DNA of 64,000 nt from an uncultured Muribaculaceae bacterium (GTDB taxonomy: Bacteria > Bacteroidota > Bacteroidia > Bacteroidales > Muribaculaceae), in contig CAJURN010000014.1 of assembly GCA_910589055.1 (NCBI GenBank), positions 1 to 64,000 of the forward strand, in the 5' to 3' direction. Positions within the stretch are counted from its first letter, which is position 1. Every line of letters begins with the position of its first letter. Shown here piece by piece: positions 1 to 8,596 of the stretch. The notes under the pieces were generated by a model that did no database searches, was not told where the DNA came from, and worked only from the letters and a program-made list of their open reading frames with translations. The position numbers and the translations under genes are program-made.

Positions 1-1
1 C

Positions 2-49
2 TTCTTCGCCCGCAAGAAACTGCAGGAGCGATTCAGCGACTACCGTTGA
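2..49 (+). CDS. C-terminal tail of a gene entering from the left
   Basis: An open frame running in from the window edge ends in TGA at 47-49 and reads FFARKKLQERFSDYR. The basic, charged composition is consistent with a protein C-terminus, but 15 residues are too few to identify a family. The hairpin terminator at 161-196 lies about 110 bp downstream and could end this transcript. The frame could also be chance. Confidence 0.4.
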   Translation, partial: FFARKKLQERFSDYR

Positions 50-160
50 GAAATCTCCAATTGTCACTTTGACAACTTGTCATGATGGCAATTTAAGGAT
101 ACGCCAAAAATGATGTAACATCTACATACTGACATAAAACACTTTTTTTTGATTCACTGT

Positions 161-196
161 CCGTCCGGCTCCCCGCAAAAGCCGGACGGTTTTTTT
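161..196 (+). terminator. Intrinsic terminator
   Basis: A 10-bp perfect stem (CCGTCCGGCT at 161-170 pairing with AGCCGGACGG at 180-189) with a 9-nt loop is followed at once by seven T residues. It separates the truncated upstream gene from the MATE gene. Confidence 0.85.
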
Positions 197-220
197 ATCC
201 GCGGTGAGGGTAAAAATGCG

Positions 221-228
221 TAACTTTG
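221..228 (+). promoter_or_regulatory. Bacteroidetes -7 box, MATE gene
   Basis: TAACTTTG matches the TAnnTTTG consensus exactly and lies 18 bp before the ATG at 247. This decides the start: the in-frame ATG at 226 falls inside the box and cannot be on the transcript. Confidence 0.75.
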
Positions 229-246
229 CATAAATTTTATTGTGCG

Positions 247-1620
247 ATGGAAAAACTCACGCAGCGAAAATCAACGGGCATGGACATGCTGTCGGGACCT
301 CTTGCAGGCAGGATTGTGCTTTTTGCGCTTCCTCTGATTGCCAGCGGCATACTGCAGCAGTCGTTCAATGCCACGGATGCCATAGTGATTGGACGTTATG
401 CCACGAGCCAGGCACTTGCGGCCGTGGGCAGTAACGGCCCTATCATCAATCTTATAATCACGCTTTTTGTTGGACTGTCGGTGGGCGTGAATGTGGTGAT
501 TGCCCATTACATCGGTCGCCGCGATGAAAACGGAGTGCGCAATTCGGTGTCGACGGCTGTGGTGATTTCTCTCGTCAGCGGAATCGTGCTTCTGCTCGCG
601 GGGCAGGTCTTGTCGAGGCCTATGCTTGAGTTGCTCGCCACTCCGGAGGATGTGATTGACCTTGCGTCGCAGTATCTTAAGATTTATTTTCTCGGGATGC
701 CATTCCTGATGGTGTATAACTTCGGGGCGGCGATCCTGCGCAGTATAGGCGATACACGGCGCCCGTTTTACAGCCTTATTGTGGCCGGGGCGGTGAATGT
801 GGTGCTGGATTTGTTCTTTGTTGGAAATCTCGGAATGGGGGTTGACGGAGTGGCTGCGGCCACGGCGATAGCCAATGGAGTCAACGCGGCTATTATGGCG
901 TGGTTTCTGCTTACCGAGGCCGAGCCTATACGTGTGAATCCACGGCGGCTGAGAATATCAGGTACGGAGTTCCGCAAGATAGTCCGTATCGGCCTGCCCG
1001 CGGGAATCCAGGGAATGGTGTTCTCCATCTCCAACTTGTTTATCCTTTCGGCCATCAATTCATTCGGTTCTATGGCTTCGGCCGGGTCTGCGGCGTCGTT
1101 GAACTACGAGGTATATTGCTACTTTATTGTCACGGCCTTCGTGCAGTCAACCGTAGCTTTTACGAGCCAGAATTACGCCGCCGGAAACATAGCGAGATGT
1201 AATAGGATATTTGCCCTCAACATGCTGTTTGCCGTTGTCGGTAGCGCGTTGATGGATGTGCTCATATTCTGGCAGGGCGAGCTGTGCATAAGTCTTTTCA
1301 CATCCGATCCCGACGTGATGCCGTTTGCACTTGTGCGCGTGCGCTATGTGCTGCTGTTCCAGTTTATAGCCTGCTCATATGAAATTTCCGGCGCGGCCAT
1401 GCGCGGCCTGGGATATTCGATGACGCCTACTGTACTGACGATTTTCGGCACGTGCTTTTTCCGCCTGCTGTGGGTGTATCTGTTTCCGAAATTCGGAGGA
1501 GGGTTCAAGGAGCTTATGTCGGTGTATCCAGTGACGTGGATAATTACCGGAGTGGCCGTCGTGGGCGCTTATCTGATAGTGCGCAGGAAGGCTTATTCCC
1601 ATTTAGAACCGGCACGATAG
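247..1620 (+). CDS. MATE family efflux transporter
   Basis: A 457-residue polytopic inner-membrane protein of the multidrug and toxin extrusion family, expected to exchange Na+ or H+ for cationic drugs or metabolites. About twelve hydrophobic segments are visible, in two similar halves. Near the N-terminus is the typical G-P-L-A-G-R-I then P-L-I-A-S-G-I-L-Q-Q segment, followed by D-A-I-V-I-G-R. The length fits the family (about 450). The start at 247 is chosen because a -7 promoter box covers the more upstream ATG. The gene is monocistronic: it has its own promoter and its 3' end overlaps the convergent DUF3943 gene by 18 bp. The substrate cannot be told from sequence. Confidence 0.93.
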   Translation: MEKLTQRKSTGMDMLSGPLAGRIVLFALPLIASGILQQSFNATDAIVIGRYATSQALAAVGSNGPIINLIITLFVGLSVGVNVVIAHYIGRRDENGVRNSVSTAVVISLVSGIVLLLAGQVLSRPMLELLATPEDVIDLASQYLKIYFLGMPFLMVYNFGAAILRSIGDTRRPFYSLIVAGAVNVVLDLFFVGNLGMGVDGVAAATAIANGVNAAIMAWFLLTEAEPIRVNPRRLRISGTEFRKIVRIGLPAGIQGMVFSISNLFILSAINSFGSMASAGSAASLNYEVYCYFIVTAFVQSTVAFTSQNYAAGNIARCNRIFALNMLFAVVGSALMDVLIFWQGELCISLFTSDPDVMPFALVRVRYVLLFQFIACSYEISGAAMRGLGYSMTPTVLTIFGTCFFRLLWVYLFPKFGGGFKELMSVYPVTWIITGVAVVGAYLIVRRKAYSHLEPAR

Positions 1621-2508
1621 GGTGAATCCGAAGCCTCCGCCGGGCATCGTCGCAGGCATCAGGGCAGATTCGACCTTAGGCTTTCTTCCAAGGTGCAGAC
1701 GCCGCTCCCTGTTGCCGTCGAAGAGCCCGACAACTTCGTTTACGGGGTCGATAAGGAATACCACCACATTGCCGAGGATGCGGTTGCCGAAGAGGGTGTA
1801 GTCGTGGCTCACGATATGGCGTTTGAGCATATAGAAACATTCGCCCAACAGGCTGCCGACCACCGGCGTTATTATCAAGTCCTGATACGACGGGCGTTCC
1901 ATGAAGGCCTCGATGCCGAATTCCCATCCGATGTTCGACACGATGGAGCAGTACAGCAGCGAGCGCCAGAAGTTGAATCCGCAGCTTCGTGCCATCATGA
2001 AATACACGGCTCCGGCGTAGGGGTGCAGCATGAAGTTGAAAACCGGGTTGTCGTGGTCCCATTCCGGACCTTTCTTGAACACATTCTGATACCAACGGGT
2101 GAACGGCGGCGTCTTTTGCAGCGCGGCGCGGTTCCATGTGGTGGCATCCTCCGGCAGACATTCCAGCACGCCGAGAGTGCCTACGTAGGCCGTGGCTATT
2201 ACCGCGCTGTTGATCCACAGACGGTGCCAGTCGGGGCGGCATGTCGTGTTGATTGAGTACGGAAGCTCGTAGACTGAGAGTAATGCCCCCTTTGACTGAT
2301 AAGGCTTCAGCTCAGTGGTGAAGCCCGCGGTGTCGGGAACGAGGGTTACAGGCTTTTGGACAGCCTTTTCAATGATGATTTCTTCAGCCGGAATTCTGAA
2401 AATCTCTATTCCGGAAATATTGGCGTCACTTTCTTGTGCTGCCATTATCGAGGGTGTGAGCAAAAGAAGTAACGACAACGTGAGCAGTGTGATGGATACC
2501 TTTGACAT
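1603..2508 (-). CDS. DUF3943 domain membrane protein
   Basis: A 301-residue protein with an N-terminal signal peptide (about residues 1-23) and a central region typical of DUF3943: WNR near residue 124, then GPEWDHDNPVFNFMLHPY-like residues, a small-residue membrane segment, and a conserved E-F-G-I-E-A stretch. The family is common in Bacteroidetes and Proteobacteria and is thought to sit in the cell envelope. Its function is unknown. The 3' end overlaps the 3' end of the convergent MATE gene by 18 bp, so the two transcripts are antisense at their tails. No -7 box was recognised upstream. Confidence 0.85.
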   Translation of the reverse strand: MSKVSITLLTLSLLLLLTPSIMAAQESDANISGIEIFRIPAEEIIIEKAVQKPVTLVPDTAGFTTELKPYQSKGALLSVYELPYSINTTCRPDWHRLWINSAVIATAYVGTLGVLECLPEDATTWNRAALQKTPPFTRWYQNVFKKGPEWDHDNPVFNFMLHPYAGAVYFMMARSCGFNFWRSLLYCSIVSNIGWEFGIEAFMERPSYQDLIITPVVGSLLGECFYMLKRHIVSHDYTLFGNRILGNVVVFLIDPVNEVVGLFDGNRERRLHLGRKPKVESALMPATMPGGGFGFTLSCRF

Positions 2509-2579
2509 ACAAATTCGAGGATTAGTGAATAGCTAACGTGTCTGATGTGACAATATAACAATTCACACCCCCCTTTTGG

Positions 2580-2712
2580 ATGAACAAAAGGAAAAATAGG
2601 CGAGGGATAGGTGAATATAGGTAATAATAGGAAAGAAAGGTAAAAGGCAAGAAGGTAAATAAAGGGGTAGGAAGGCGAGGAAAGGCAAATGAGGGAAAGG
2701 GAAAGCGATGGA
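2580..2712. repeat. Purine-rich intergenic tract
   Basis: Between the DUF3943 and glycosyltransferase genes the plus strand is almost entirely A and G for over 100 bp, made of imperfect short units around AGGTAAA, AGGAAAG and AGGCAAG. These units resemble the arms of the palindromic repeats elsewhere in the window, but no pyrimidine-rich partner arm is present. The long minus-strand frame across it is Pro/Phe/Leu-rich and is a composition artefact. Confidence 0.5.
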
Positions 2713-2715
2713 GAC

Positions 2716-3750
2716 TTAACTTAGGTCGGAGAAGCGGGTGCGGTAGTGGAGGTAGAAGTCGGTGAGGATGTTGCGGCGGCAGTCGGGGCGCGTTTTCAGA
2801 AGGTTCACGTCGGGATGGGTGGTGTAGTTGCGACGCATGCGAGCGAAGTCGCGGTGGGCGCGCAGGATGGCGTTGGCGTTCTTGAAGTCGAGTGTAGCCA
2901 TGAATTTGGCCCATGCAAGGGTGTCGAGCAGGCGGCGGAAAAACAGTTTGCGTCCGCGGTCGCCGTCGGGCAGGTTCTTGTGGAGCATGAGCAGATTGTT
3001 GCGGAAGTTGAGATAGGTCTTGCGGGGATTCTCGGCTGGGAGTGAGCCGCCACCGAGGTGATATACAAGGGCCTGCGGAACGGCCATTATGTTGTGGCCT
3101 TGCAGGAGAATACGCCAGCACAGGTCAATTTCCTCCATGTGGGCAAAAAATCCTGCATCGAGTCCTCCTGCCGACAGATACACCTCGCGCCGCACCATCA
3201 GAGCCGCGCCGCTGGCCCAGAACACGGGCATGGGGTCGTCGTACTGGCCCGAGTCGGTTTCACATTCGGTGAATATGCGTCCGCGGCAGTAGGGATATCC
3301 GTTTCGGTCGAGGAATCCGCCACATGCTCCGGCATATTCAAAGCGCGTCTTGTCGCGGTAGGCAAGCAGTTTGGGTTGGCAGGCGCCTACTGATGGGTGG
3401 GCTTCCATGTAGCGGTAGAGCGTGTTTATCCAACCATCGGTTGTGGCGACGTCGGAGTTCAGCAGCACGACATATTTGTAGCCCTCGGCTCGTGCAATCG
3501 CGCGGTTGTAGCCCTCGGCAAAGCCGTAGTTTGTGGGGAACACCATCGTCTCCACCTGCGGAAATTCCTCGGCGAGCAGACGCAGGGAACCGTCGGTGCT
3601 TCCGTTGTCGGCCACGATTACTTTTGCCACCGAGGGGTCGGTTGTGGCGCATACCTGAGGAAGATATTCCTTGAGAAGTTTCTCGCCGTTCCAGTTGAGG
3701 ATTATCACGGCAACGGGCACGGTGGCGGATGATGGTTCGGTGGTGTTCAT
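2716..3750 (-). CDS. Family 2 glycosyltransferase
   Basis: A 344-residue GT-A fold enzyme, expected to move a sugar from a nucleotide donor to a lipid- or polysaccharide-linked acceptor at the cytoplasmic face. Visible features are the N-terminal VAVIILNWNG strand, VIVADNGSTDGS (first Asp pair), the VVLLNSDV donor site, and MEEIDLCWR, the E-x-D-x-C-W motif of rhamnosyl/galactofuranosyl-type GT2 enzymes. The start at 3750 is preferred over 3804 because its ATG overlaps the acyltransferase stop as ATGA, like every other junction in this operon. It is the last of four genes, with an aminotransferase and a lipid A-type acyltransferase, so envelope glycan or lipopolysaccharide assembly is likely. 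Confidence 0.9.
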   Translation of the reverse strand: MNTTEPSSATVPVAVIILNWNGEKLLKEYLPQVCATTDPSVAKVIVADNGSTDGSLRLLAEEFPQVETMVFPTNYGFAEGYNRAIARAEGYKYVVLLNSDVATTDGWINTLYRYMEAHPSVGACQPKLLAYRDKTRFEYAGACGGFLDRNGYPYCRGRIFTECETDSGQYDDPMPVFWASGAALMVRREVYLSAGGLDAGFFAHMEEIDLCWRILLQGHNIMAVPQALVYHLGGGSLPAENPRKTYLNFRNNLLMLHKNLPDGDRGRKLFFRRLLDTLAWAKFMATLDFKNANAILRAHRDFARMRRNYTTHPDVNLLKTRPDCRRNILTDFYLHYRTRFSDLS

Positions 3751-4643
3751 TTCGGTTGGGGTAGTGTTACGGGATATTTCCAGCGTTTGTGGCTCCAGAG
3801 CCATATCGAGGGGTTGCGGCGTATCGTCTTTTCAAGCATTTCGGCATATCGCGCGGTGACGTCGCCGGGATTTGTTTCGGCCACATTGTCGGCCAAGGGG
3901 CGGCATGTGATGTGGTAGTGGCCTCGGCCTGTCTTAGACATGTCCCAGTACACGGCGGCCATGGACAACTTGCGGGCGAGCGTTTCAGTTCCGGTGATGA
4001 AGGCCGTGGGGCGGTTGAGAAACATAGTCACGTATGTGGGGTCGCCGTGGCTCGGCTTCTGGTCGCTCATGAATCCTGTCACGGTCACCTTGCCTTCGCG
4101 CCGGGCCATGATGAGGTCGCGCAGCACGTGGCTCTTGGGGTAGTTGAGGCTGCCGAAACGCGAGCGCACGCGGAGCATGAGGTCGTCGAACAGCTTATCC
4201 TTGAGCGGACGGTACACCTGGCCGTAGACCGCCTCGGGGCGTTCGGTGTGCAGAGTCACCGACGGCGCCCATTCCCAGTTGCCGCAATGGGAGAAGTACA
4301 CGATCACGCTTGTTCCGGCGTCGATGTGGGAGCGCATCAGTTCCACGTTCTCGAAAGTCATGCGTCGGGATATTTCCGCATCGGATATGTGCAGGAGCTT
4401 TATCGTCTCGAAAATGTAGTCGGCGAAGTTGCGGTAGAAGCGGCGCTCGGTGAGTTTCAGCTCGTCGTCGGGCATGTCGGGGAAGCACTTCATGAGATTG
4501 TCGCGCACGGTCTTGCGCCTGTATCCGATCAGACGCAGCAGGAGATACACCCCGTCGGACAGCACGTACAGCACAGCCAGGGGAAGTCTCGCCAGTCCGT
4601 TGAGCAGGAGACGCAGGATGGAAAAGAGCATGCGGGACATCAT
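3747..4643 (-). CDS. LpxL/HtrB-like lysophospholipid acyltransferase
   Basis: A 298-residue member of the lipid A biosynthesis acyltransferase family, which adds a secondary acyl chain to lipid A precursors at the inner membrane. The catalytic H-x4-E motif is seen as HCGNWEW near residue 118, followed by a conserved SDQKP block near residue 192 and a C-terminal IWLWSHKRWK segment. One hydrophobic N-terminal segment (about residues 8-38) anchors it. The start overlaps the upstream mtaB stop by 4 nt and the end overlaps the glycosyltransferase start by 4 nt. Ornithine- or other aminolipid acyltransferases share this fold, so the exact acceptor is uncertain. Confidence 0.9.
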   Translation of the reverse strand: MMSRMLFSILRLLLNGLARLPLAVLYVLSDGVYLLLRLIGYRRKTVRDNLMKCFPDMPDDELKLTERRFYRNFADYIFETIKLLHISDAEISRRMTFENVELMRSHIDAGTSVIVYFSHCGNWEWAPSVTLHTERPEAVYGQVYRPLKDKLFDDLMLRVRSRFGSLNYPKSHVLRDLIMARREGKVTVTGFMSDQKPSHGDPTYVTMFLNRPTAFITGTETLARKLSMAAVYWDMSKTGRGHYHITCRPLADNVAETNPGDVTARYAEMLEKTIRRNPSIWLWSHKRWKYPVTLPQPK

Positions 4644-5965
4644 ATGGCGAGTTCGCCGCGCATTGTCTCGCGGTCGTCGAGCAGGGATGTAAGGCGTACG
4701 TCAACAATACGGTTGTCCATACATGCGGGGGCATCCACCTCGATTTTGAGGTAATTGTCGGTAAAACCGCTCATGGGCTTGCCGTTGCGCGGATGCTCGA
4801 GCAGAACCTTGCGCACGGTGCCTTGGAATTCTGCGGCGAAGGCTTCGTGTTTGCGGCGGCTTATCTCCGTCATTTCGGCCAGGCGACGATGCTTCTCGGC
4901 CTGGGGAACTGCGTGGGCTATCTCAAGAGCCTTGGTGCCGGGGCGTTCCGAGTAAGGAAACACGTGCAGGTGTGTCACCGGGAGGGATTCGATGAAGTCA
5001 CGGCTGCGGCGGAAGAGCTCTTCCGTCTCGCCACGGGCACCTGTGATGAGGTCTACACCGATGAAGGCGTGGGGCATGGCCGACTTTATGCGCTCCATCT
5101 TATGGGCGAAGAGGGCGGTGTCGTAGCGGCGGCGCATAAGAGCCAGCACTTCGTCGCTTCCGCTCTGCAAGGGCACGTGGAAGTGGGGCATGAAGTGGCG
5201 CGACGAGGCCACGAAATCAATGATTTCATCGGTGAGCAGATTCGGCTCGATTGACGAAATTCGGTATCGCTCGATGCCATCCACCTGAGTGTCAAGGGCG
5301 CGGCATAGGTCGAGGAAATTATCGTCGCGTCCCTTGCCGAAATCACCGATGTTCACGCCGGTAATCACGATTTCCTTGCCGCCTTCGGCAGCGGCCTGAC
5401 GAGCCTGTGCCACAAGCTGTTCTATCGTGCCCGAGCGCGAGCGTCCACGGGCTTTCGGGATGGTGCAGTAGCTGCACCAGTAGTCGCAGCCGTCCTGCAC
5501 CTTGAGAAAATAGCGGGTGCGGTCGCCTCGCGAACACGAGGGCATGAATTCCCTGAGATCTTTGGCGTCGGGCACGTTCACGCATGCGTCGCCCGCTTCG
5601 GCGCTCCAACTGTCGAGGAAGCGCAGGATGTCGAGCTTGTGGTTCACTCCGGCCACCACCGCCACGCCGGGCAGCGATGCTGCTTCGGCCGGTTTGAGCT
5701 GCGCGTAGCATCCGGTCACGAGAATTGCGGCGTCGGGATAGTTCTTGTTGAACGAGCGGATTGCCCGGCGGCATTTACGGTCGGCTTCTTCTGTTACGCT
5801 GCATGTGTTCACGACGATAAACTCCGGAGTCTCGCCTGCTTCAGCCCGTCGGATGCCCCTGTCTTCAAACAGACGGGCCATTGCTGAAGTCTCGGCGAAA
5901 TTGAGTTTGCATCCGAAAGTATGGTAGAGGGCCTTGAGGTCCTTTGAGTTCTTTGTATCTGTCAT
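4640..5965 (-). CDS. mtaB: MtaB-type tRNA t6A37 methylthiotransferase
   Basis: A 441-residue radical SAM enzyme that converts N6-threonylcarbamoyladenosine-37 of tRNA to its 2-methylthio form. Three parts are visible: an N-terminal UPF0004 domain with cluster cysteines (FGCKLN near residue 18, NTCSV near 53, TGCYAQ near 85), a radical SAM core with CDYWCSYCTIPKARGRSRS (CxxxCxxC), and a C-terminal TRAM domain. The NxCxVT and GRSRS patterns separate it from MiaB. It is the second gene of the minus-strand operon and overlaps both neighbours by 4 nt. A tRNA modification gene inside an envelope operon suggests co-regulation, not a shared pathway. Confidence 0.93.
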   Translation of the reverse strand: MTDTKNSKDLKALYHTFGCKLNFAETSAMARLFEDRGIRRAEAGETPEFIVVNTCSVTEEADRKCRRAIRSFNKNYPDAAILVTGCYAQLKPAEAASLPGVAVVAGVNHKLDILRFLDSWSAEAGDACVNVPDAKDLREFMPSCSRGDRTRYFLKVQDGCDYWCSYCTIPKARGRSRSGTIEQLVAQARQAAAEGGKEIVITGVNIGDFGKGRDDNFLDLCRALDTQVDGIERYRISSIEPNLLTDEIIDFVASSRHFMPHFHVPLQSGSDEVLALMRRRYDTALFAHKMERIKSAMPHAFIGVDLITGARGETEELFRRSRDFIESLPVTHLHVFPYSERPGTKALEIAHAVPQAEKHRRLAEMTEISRRKHEAFAAEFQGTVRKVLLEHPRNGKPMSGFTDNYLKIEVDAPACMDNRIVDVRLTSLLDDRETMRGELAI

Positions 5966-7107
5966 TCGTCGGGATTGTACTTGTTGATTATGGCTGCTAT
6001 CTCACGCGCCTTTTCCGGAGTCATGCTTCCGGCAATGGGAAGGCTCACGACTTCGTCGGCGAGCATGTCGGCCACGGGAAGTTTCAGGTGGCTGAAGCGG
6101 TCGTAGCAGGGCTGGCGGTGGGGCGGAATGGGGTAGTGGATGAGCGTTTCCACACCGTTTTCGGCGAGGTACGTGCGGAATCTGTCGCGGTTTTTCGCCC
6201 TGACGACATACTGGTGCCACACACATTCGTCGCCTCCGGTGTTGAGAGCCGGGGTAACTGCCGGATTCATGATTTCGGATGAATACACATCGGCCACAGC
6301 CTGACGGCGTCGCCCCTCGGCGTAGGCGTCGGGGAGCTTGATGCGCAGCATTGCCGCCTGCAACGGGTCAAGGCGGCAGTTGAGCCCTTCGTGGGGATAG
6401 TGGTACTGGGAGTCGCTGCCGTAGTTGCGCAGCGAGCGTATCACGTCGGCCAAAGCGTCGTCGTCGGTGGTTACGGCACCGGCATCGCCCAGGGCGCCTA
6501 CATTCTTTGTGGGATAGAAACTGAAAGCCGCGGCATGGCCGAGCGCTCCGGTGTGGTGCGAGCCGTGCGGCCCCGGAACGGGGCTTATGGCGCCGATGGC
6601 CTGGGCATTGTCCTCGATGAGCAGGAGGCCGTGGCGCGCCACGAAGTCCTCGAGCGCGCGGTCGTAGGCCACGCGGCCATATAGATGCACTGTGAGCACG
6701 GCACGGGTGTGCGGTGTCAGCACTTCCTCCAGACGAGAGGTGTCGAGGTTATGGGTTAGCGGATCCGGCTCGGCGAACACGGGGGTGAGTCCGCAGTCGG
6801 TCACGGCAAGCACCGAGGCGAAAAAGGTATTTGACGGCACAATAACGCCGTCGCCCGGACGCAGCCGTCCGAGAGTCATGTATGCCTTGAGAATGAGACG
6901 TATCGAGTCGAGTCCGTTGCTCAGCCCTATGGCGTGGCGTGTGCCGGTGGCCTGCGCAAGCTCCTTCTCGAAATTCTCGACTTCCGGCCCTCCGACATAC
7001 CGGCCCGAGGCTATCGTGCGTGCCGCGGCCTCCTGCAGCCGCTCCATGTAGGGCGCGTTTACGTCGGCAAGGTCCAGGAAAGGATATTTTATGTTATTAC
7101 GGTTCAT
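5962..7107 (-). CDS. DegT/DnrJ/EryC1/StrS sugar aminotransferase
   Basis: A 381-residue PLP-dependent aminotransferase of the family that aminates nucleotide-linked keto-sugars. The PLP lysine is in SFYPTKNVGALGDAGA (about residue 193); upstream are VPSNTFFAS and the LIEDNAQAIGA aspartate block. It most resembles FdtB/QdtB/TylB-type enzymes that make dTDP-3-amino-sugars, but no other dTDP-sugar genes are present, so the substrate is open. It is the first gene of the operon that goes on to mtaB, the acyltransferase and the glycosyltransferase. A -7 box ends 7 bp before the ATG, predicting an almost leaderless mRNA. Confidence 0.9.
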   Translation of the reverse strand: MNRNNIKYPFLDLADVNAPYMERLQEAAARTIASGRYVGGPEVENFEKELAQATGTRHAIGLSNGLDSIRLILKAYMTLGRLRPGDGVIVPSNTFFASVLAVTDCGLTPVFAEPDPLTHNLDTSRLEEVLTPHTRAVLTVHLYGRVAYDRALEDFVARHGLLLIEDNAQAIGAISPVPGPHGSHHTGALGHAAAFSFYPTKNVGALGDAGAVTTDDDALADVIRSLRNYGSDSQYHYPHEGLNCRLDPLQAAMLRIKLPDAYAEGRRRQAVADVYSSEIMNPAVTPALNTGGDECVWHQYVVRAKNRDRFRTYLAENGVETLIHYPIPPHRQPCYDRFSHLKLPVADMLADEVVSLPIAGSMTPEKAREIAAIINKYNPDE

Positions 7108-7114
7108 CGTAATG

Positions 7115-7122
7115 CAAAATTA
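7115..7122 (-). promoter_or_regulatory. -7 box, aminotransferase operon
   Basis: On the minus strand TAATTTTG matches TAnnTTTG exactly, ending 7 bp before the ATG at 7107. The expected transcription start is within about 3 nt of the start codon. It is divergent from the box at 7167-7174. Confidence 0.65.
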
Positions 7123-7166
7123 CGAATAAGTTGAGAGATATGTTGGGTTATGTCCCGCTTTTTCTC

Positions 7167-7174
7167 TAACTTTG
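7167..7174 (+). promoter_or_regulatory. -7 box, alanine symporter gene
   Basis: TAACTTTG matches the consensus exactly and ends 5 bp before the ATG at 7180. It excludes the ATG at 7150 as the start and predicts an essentially leaderless transcript. Confidence 0.65.
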
Positions 7175-7179
7175 TGTAT

Positions 7180-8565
7180 ATGTTAGAAAAAATAGGACAA
7201 TTTATCATAGATGCCGCGGAGCTTCTTTGCGGCTATCCGTTGTTTTTTCTCCTTATCGGAGGCGGATTGTATCTCTTCCTGTCGTCGGGAGCGGTGTCGC
7301 TCCGTCGTCTTCCGGCGGCTGTGGGCGAGTTGCGCAAGAAGACCGACGGCCAGGAAGGACAGATTTCGTCGGCCCAGGCTTTGGCTTCGGTTGTCGCGGC
7401 CACTATCGGGCTTGGCAATATCGCCGGTGTTGCCATCGCGCTTGTGATGGGCGGCCCGGGAGCGATTTTCTGGATGTGGGTCAGCGCCCTTGTGGGCATG
7501 GCTACAAAATACCACGAAGGTGTGCTTGCCATCATGTACAAAGGCAAGGATGACACGGGAAAACCTCAGGGTGGCCCCATGCACATAATCGAGCAGGGTC
7601 TCGGCCCCAAATGGAAGCCGCTCGCCAAGTTCTTTGCCATCGCCGGGCTTTTCGGCACAATGTGTATCATGAACGCCAATCAGCTCACCGAGGCCTTCAT
7701 GACAACTTTCACCCGTCCTGAGAGCATTGCTTCAAGCGATTTCCTCAGCGGAATCGGCTCGGTTGTCGGTCTCGCCAACGACGGTGTGTACCGCCTGCTG
7801 TTCGGTTGCGCGATAGCCGTGATTGTTGCCGTGGTTATTCTCGGCGGCATCAAGCGCATTGCCAATGTGGCTTCGGTCATGGTACCTTTTATGGTGGGGC
7901 TGTACTTCCTTATGGTGCTGTACATCATCCTTACCAATCTCGGTGACGTGCCTGCCGTATTCCAACGCATATTCTCCGAAGCGTTCAATCTCCGGGCAGG
8001 ATTCGGAGCCTTGGCCGGGATTGCCATCATAGGCGCCCGCCGGGCAGCGCTCGTCAACGACGCCGGTATCGGTACGGCATCCATCATGCACGGTGCGTCG
8101 CGCAACAATAATCCGGTGCGTGAGGGACTTGTGGCTATGCTCGGGCCGAGTATCGACTCCGGCCTGGTGTGCACTCTCACGGCAGTTGCGATACTCTTGT
8201 GCGGAAATATCGACGTCGAAGGCGTCAAGGGGCTCGAAGTGGCTATGAAAGCCTTCGGCAACGCTATTCCCTACGGCGACATACTTCTGATGTTCATTGT
8301 GGTGTGCTTCGCCATGTCGTCGATGTTCTCCTACTCGTTCTACGGCACCACCTGCGCCACGTATCTGTTCGGCACGCGCATAGGCAAGTATTACGCTTGG
8401 TTTTTCCTGGCGTCGCTTGTCGTGTTTGCGATTGTTCCCATCGAGGCGGCTGTCGGCGCCTGCGACCTTTTCTATGCCCTTATGGCTATCCCTACCATGA
8501 TAGCCGTGCTGAGTCTCAGTCCCAAGGTGCGCAAGGCCACGCGGGAGTATTTTGCAAAGAAATAA
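7180..8565 (+). CDS. Sodium:alanine symporter (AGCS family)
   Basis: A 461-residue polytopic inner-membrane carrier of the alanine/glycine:cation symporter family, which imports small neutral amino acids with Na+. Family hallmarks are visible: TIGLGNIAGVA near residue 85, GGPAIFWMW-like sequence, the GGPMHIIEQGLG loop, and a C-terminal block ending the transport domain. About eleven hydrophobic segments are present. The start at 7180 is taken because the promoter box lies between it and the alternative ATG at 7150. It precedes floA by 31 bp, so the two may be co-transcribed. Confidence 0.93.
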   Translation: MLEKIGQFIIDAAELLCGYPLFFLLIGGGLYLFLSSGAVSLRRLPAAVGELRKKTDGQEGQISSAQALASVVAATIGLGNIAGVAIALVMGGPGAIFWMWVSALVGMATKYHEGVLAIMYKGKDDTGKPQGGPMHIIEQGLGPKWKPLAKFFAIAGLFGTMCIMNANQLTEAFMTTFTRPESIASSDFLSGIGSVVGLANDGVYRLLFGCAIAVIVAVVILGGIKRIANVASVMVPFMVGLYFLMVLYIILTNLGDVPAVFQRIFSEAFNLRAGFGALAGIAIIGARRAALVNDAGIGTASIMHGASRNNNPVREGLVAMLGPSIDSGLVCTLTAVAILLCGNIDVEGVKGLEVAMKAFGNAIPYGDILLMFIVVCFAMSSMFSYSFYGTTCATYLFGTRIGKYYAWFFLASLVVFAIVPIEAAVGACDLFYALMAIPTMIAVLSLSPKVRKATREYFAKK

Positions 8566-8596
8566 TATCCAATTACTAATCATAAAAATTTATCAC

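Noticed and set aside
2522..3121. 199-residue minus-strand frame rich in Pro, Arg, Phe
   Set aside because: It is the purine tract read on the opposite strand plus part of the glycosyltransferase gene out of frame.
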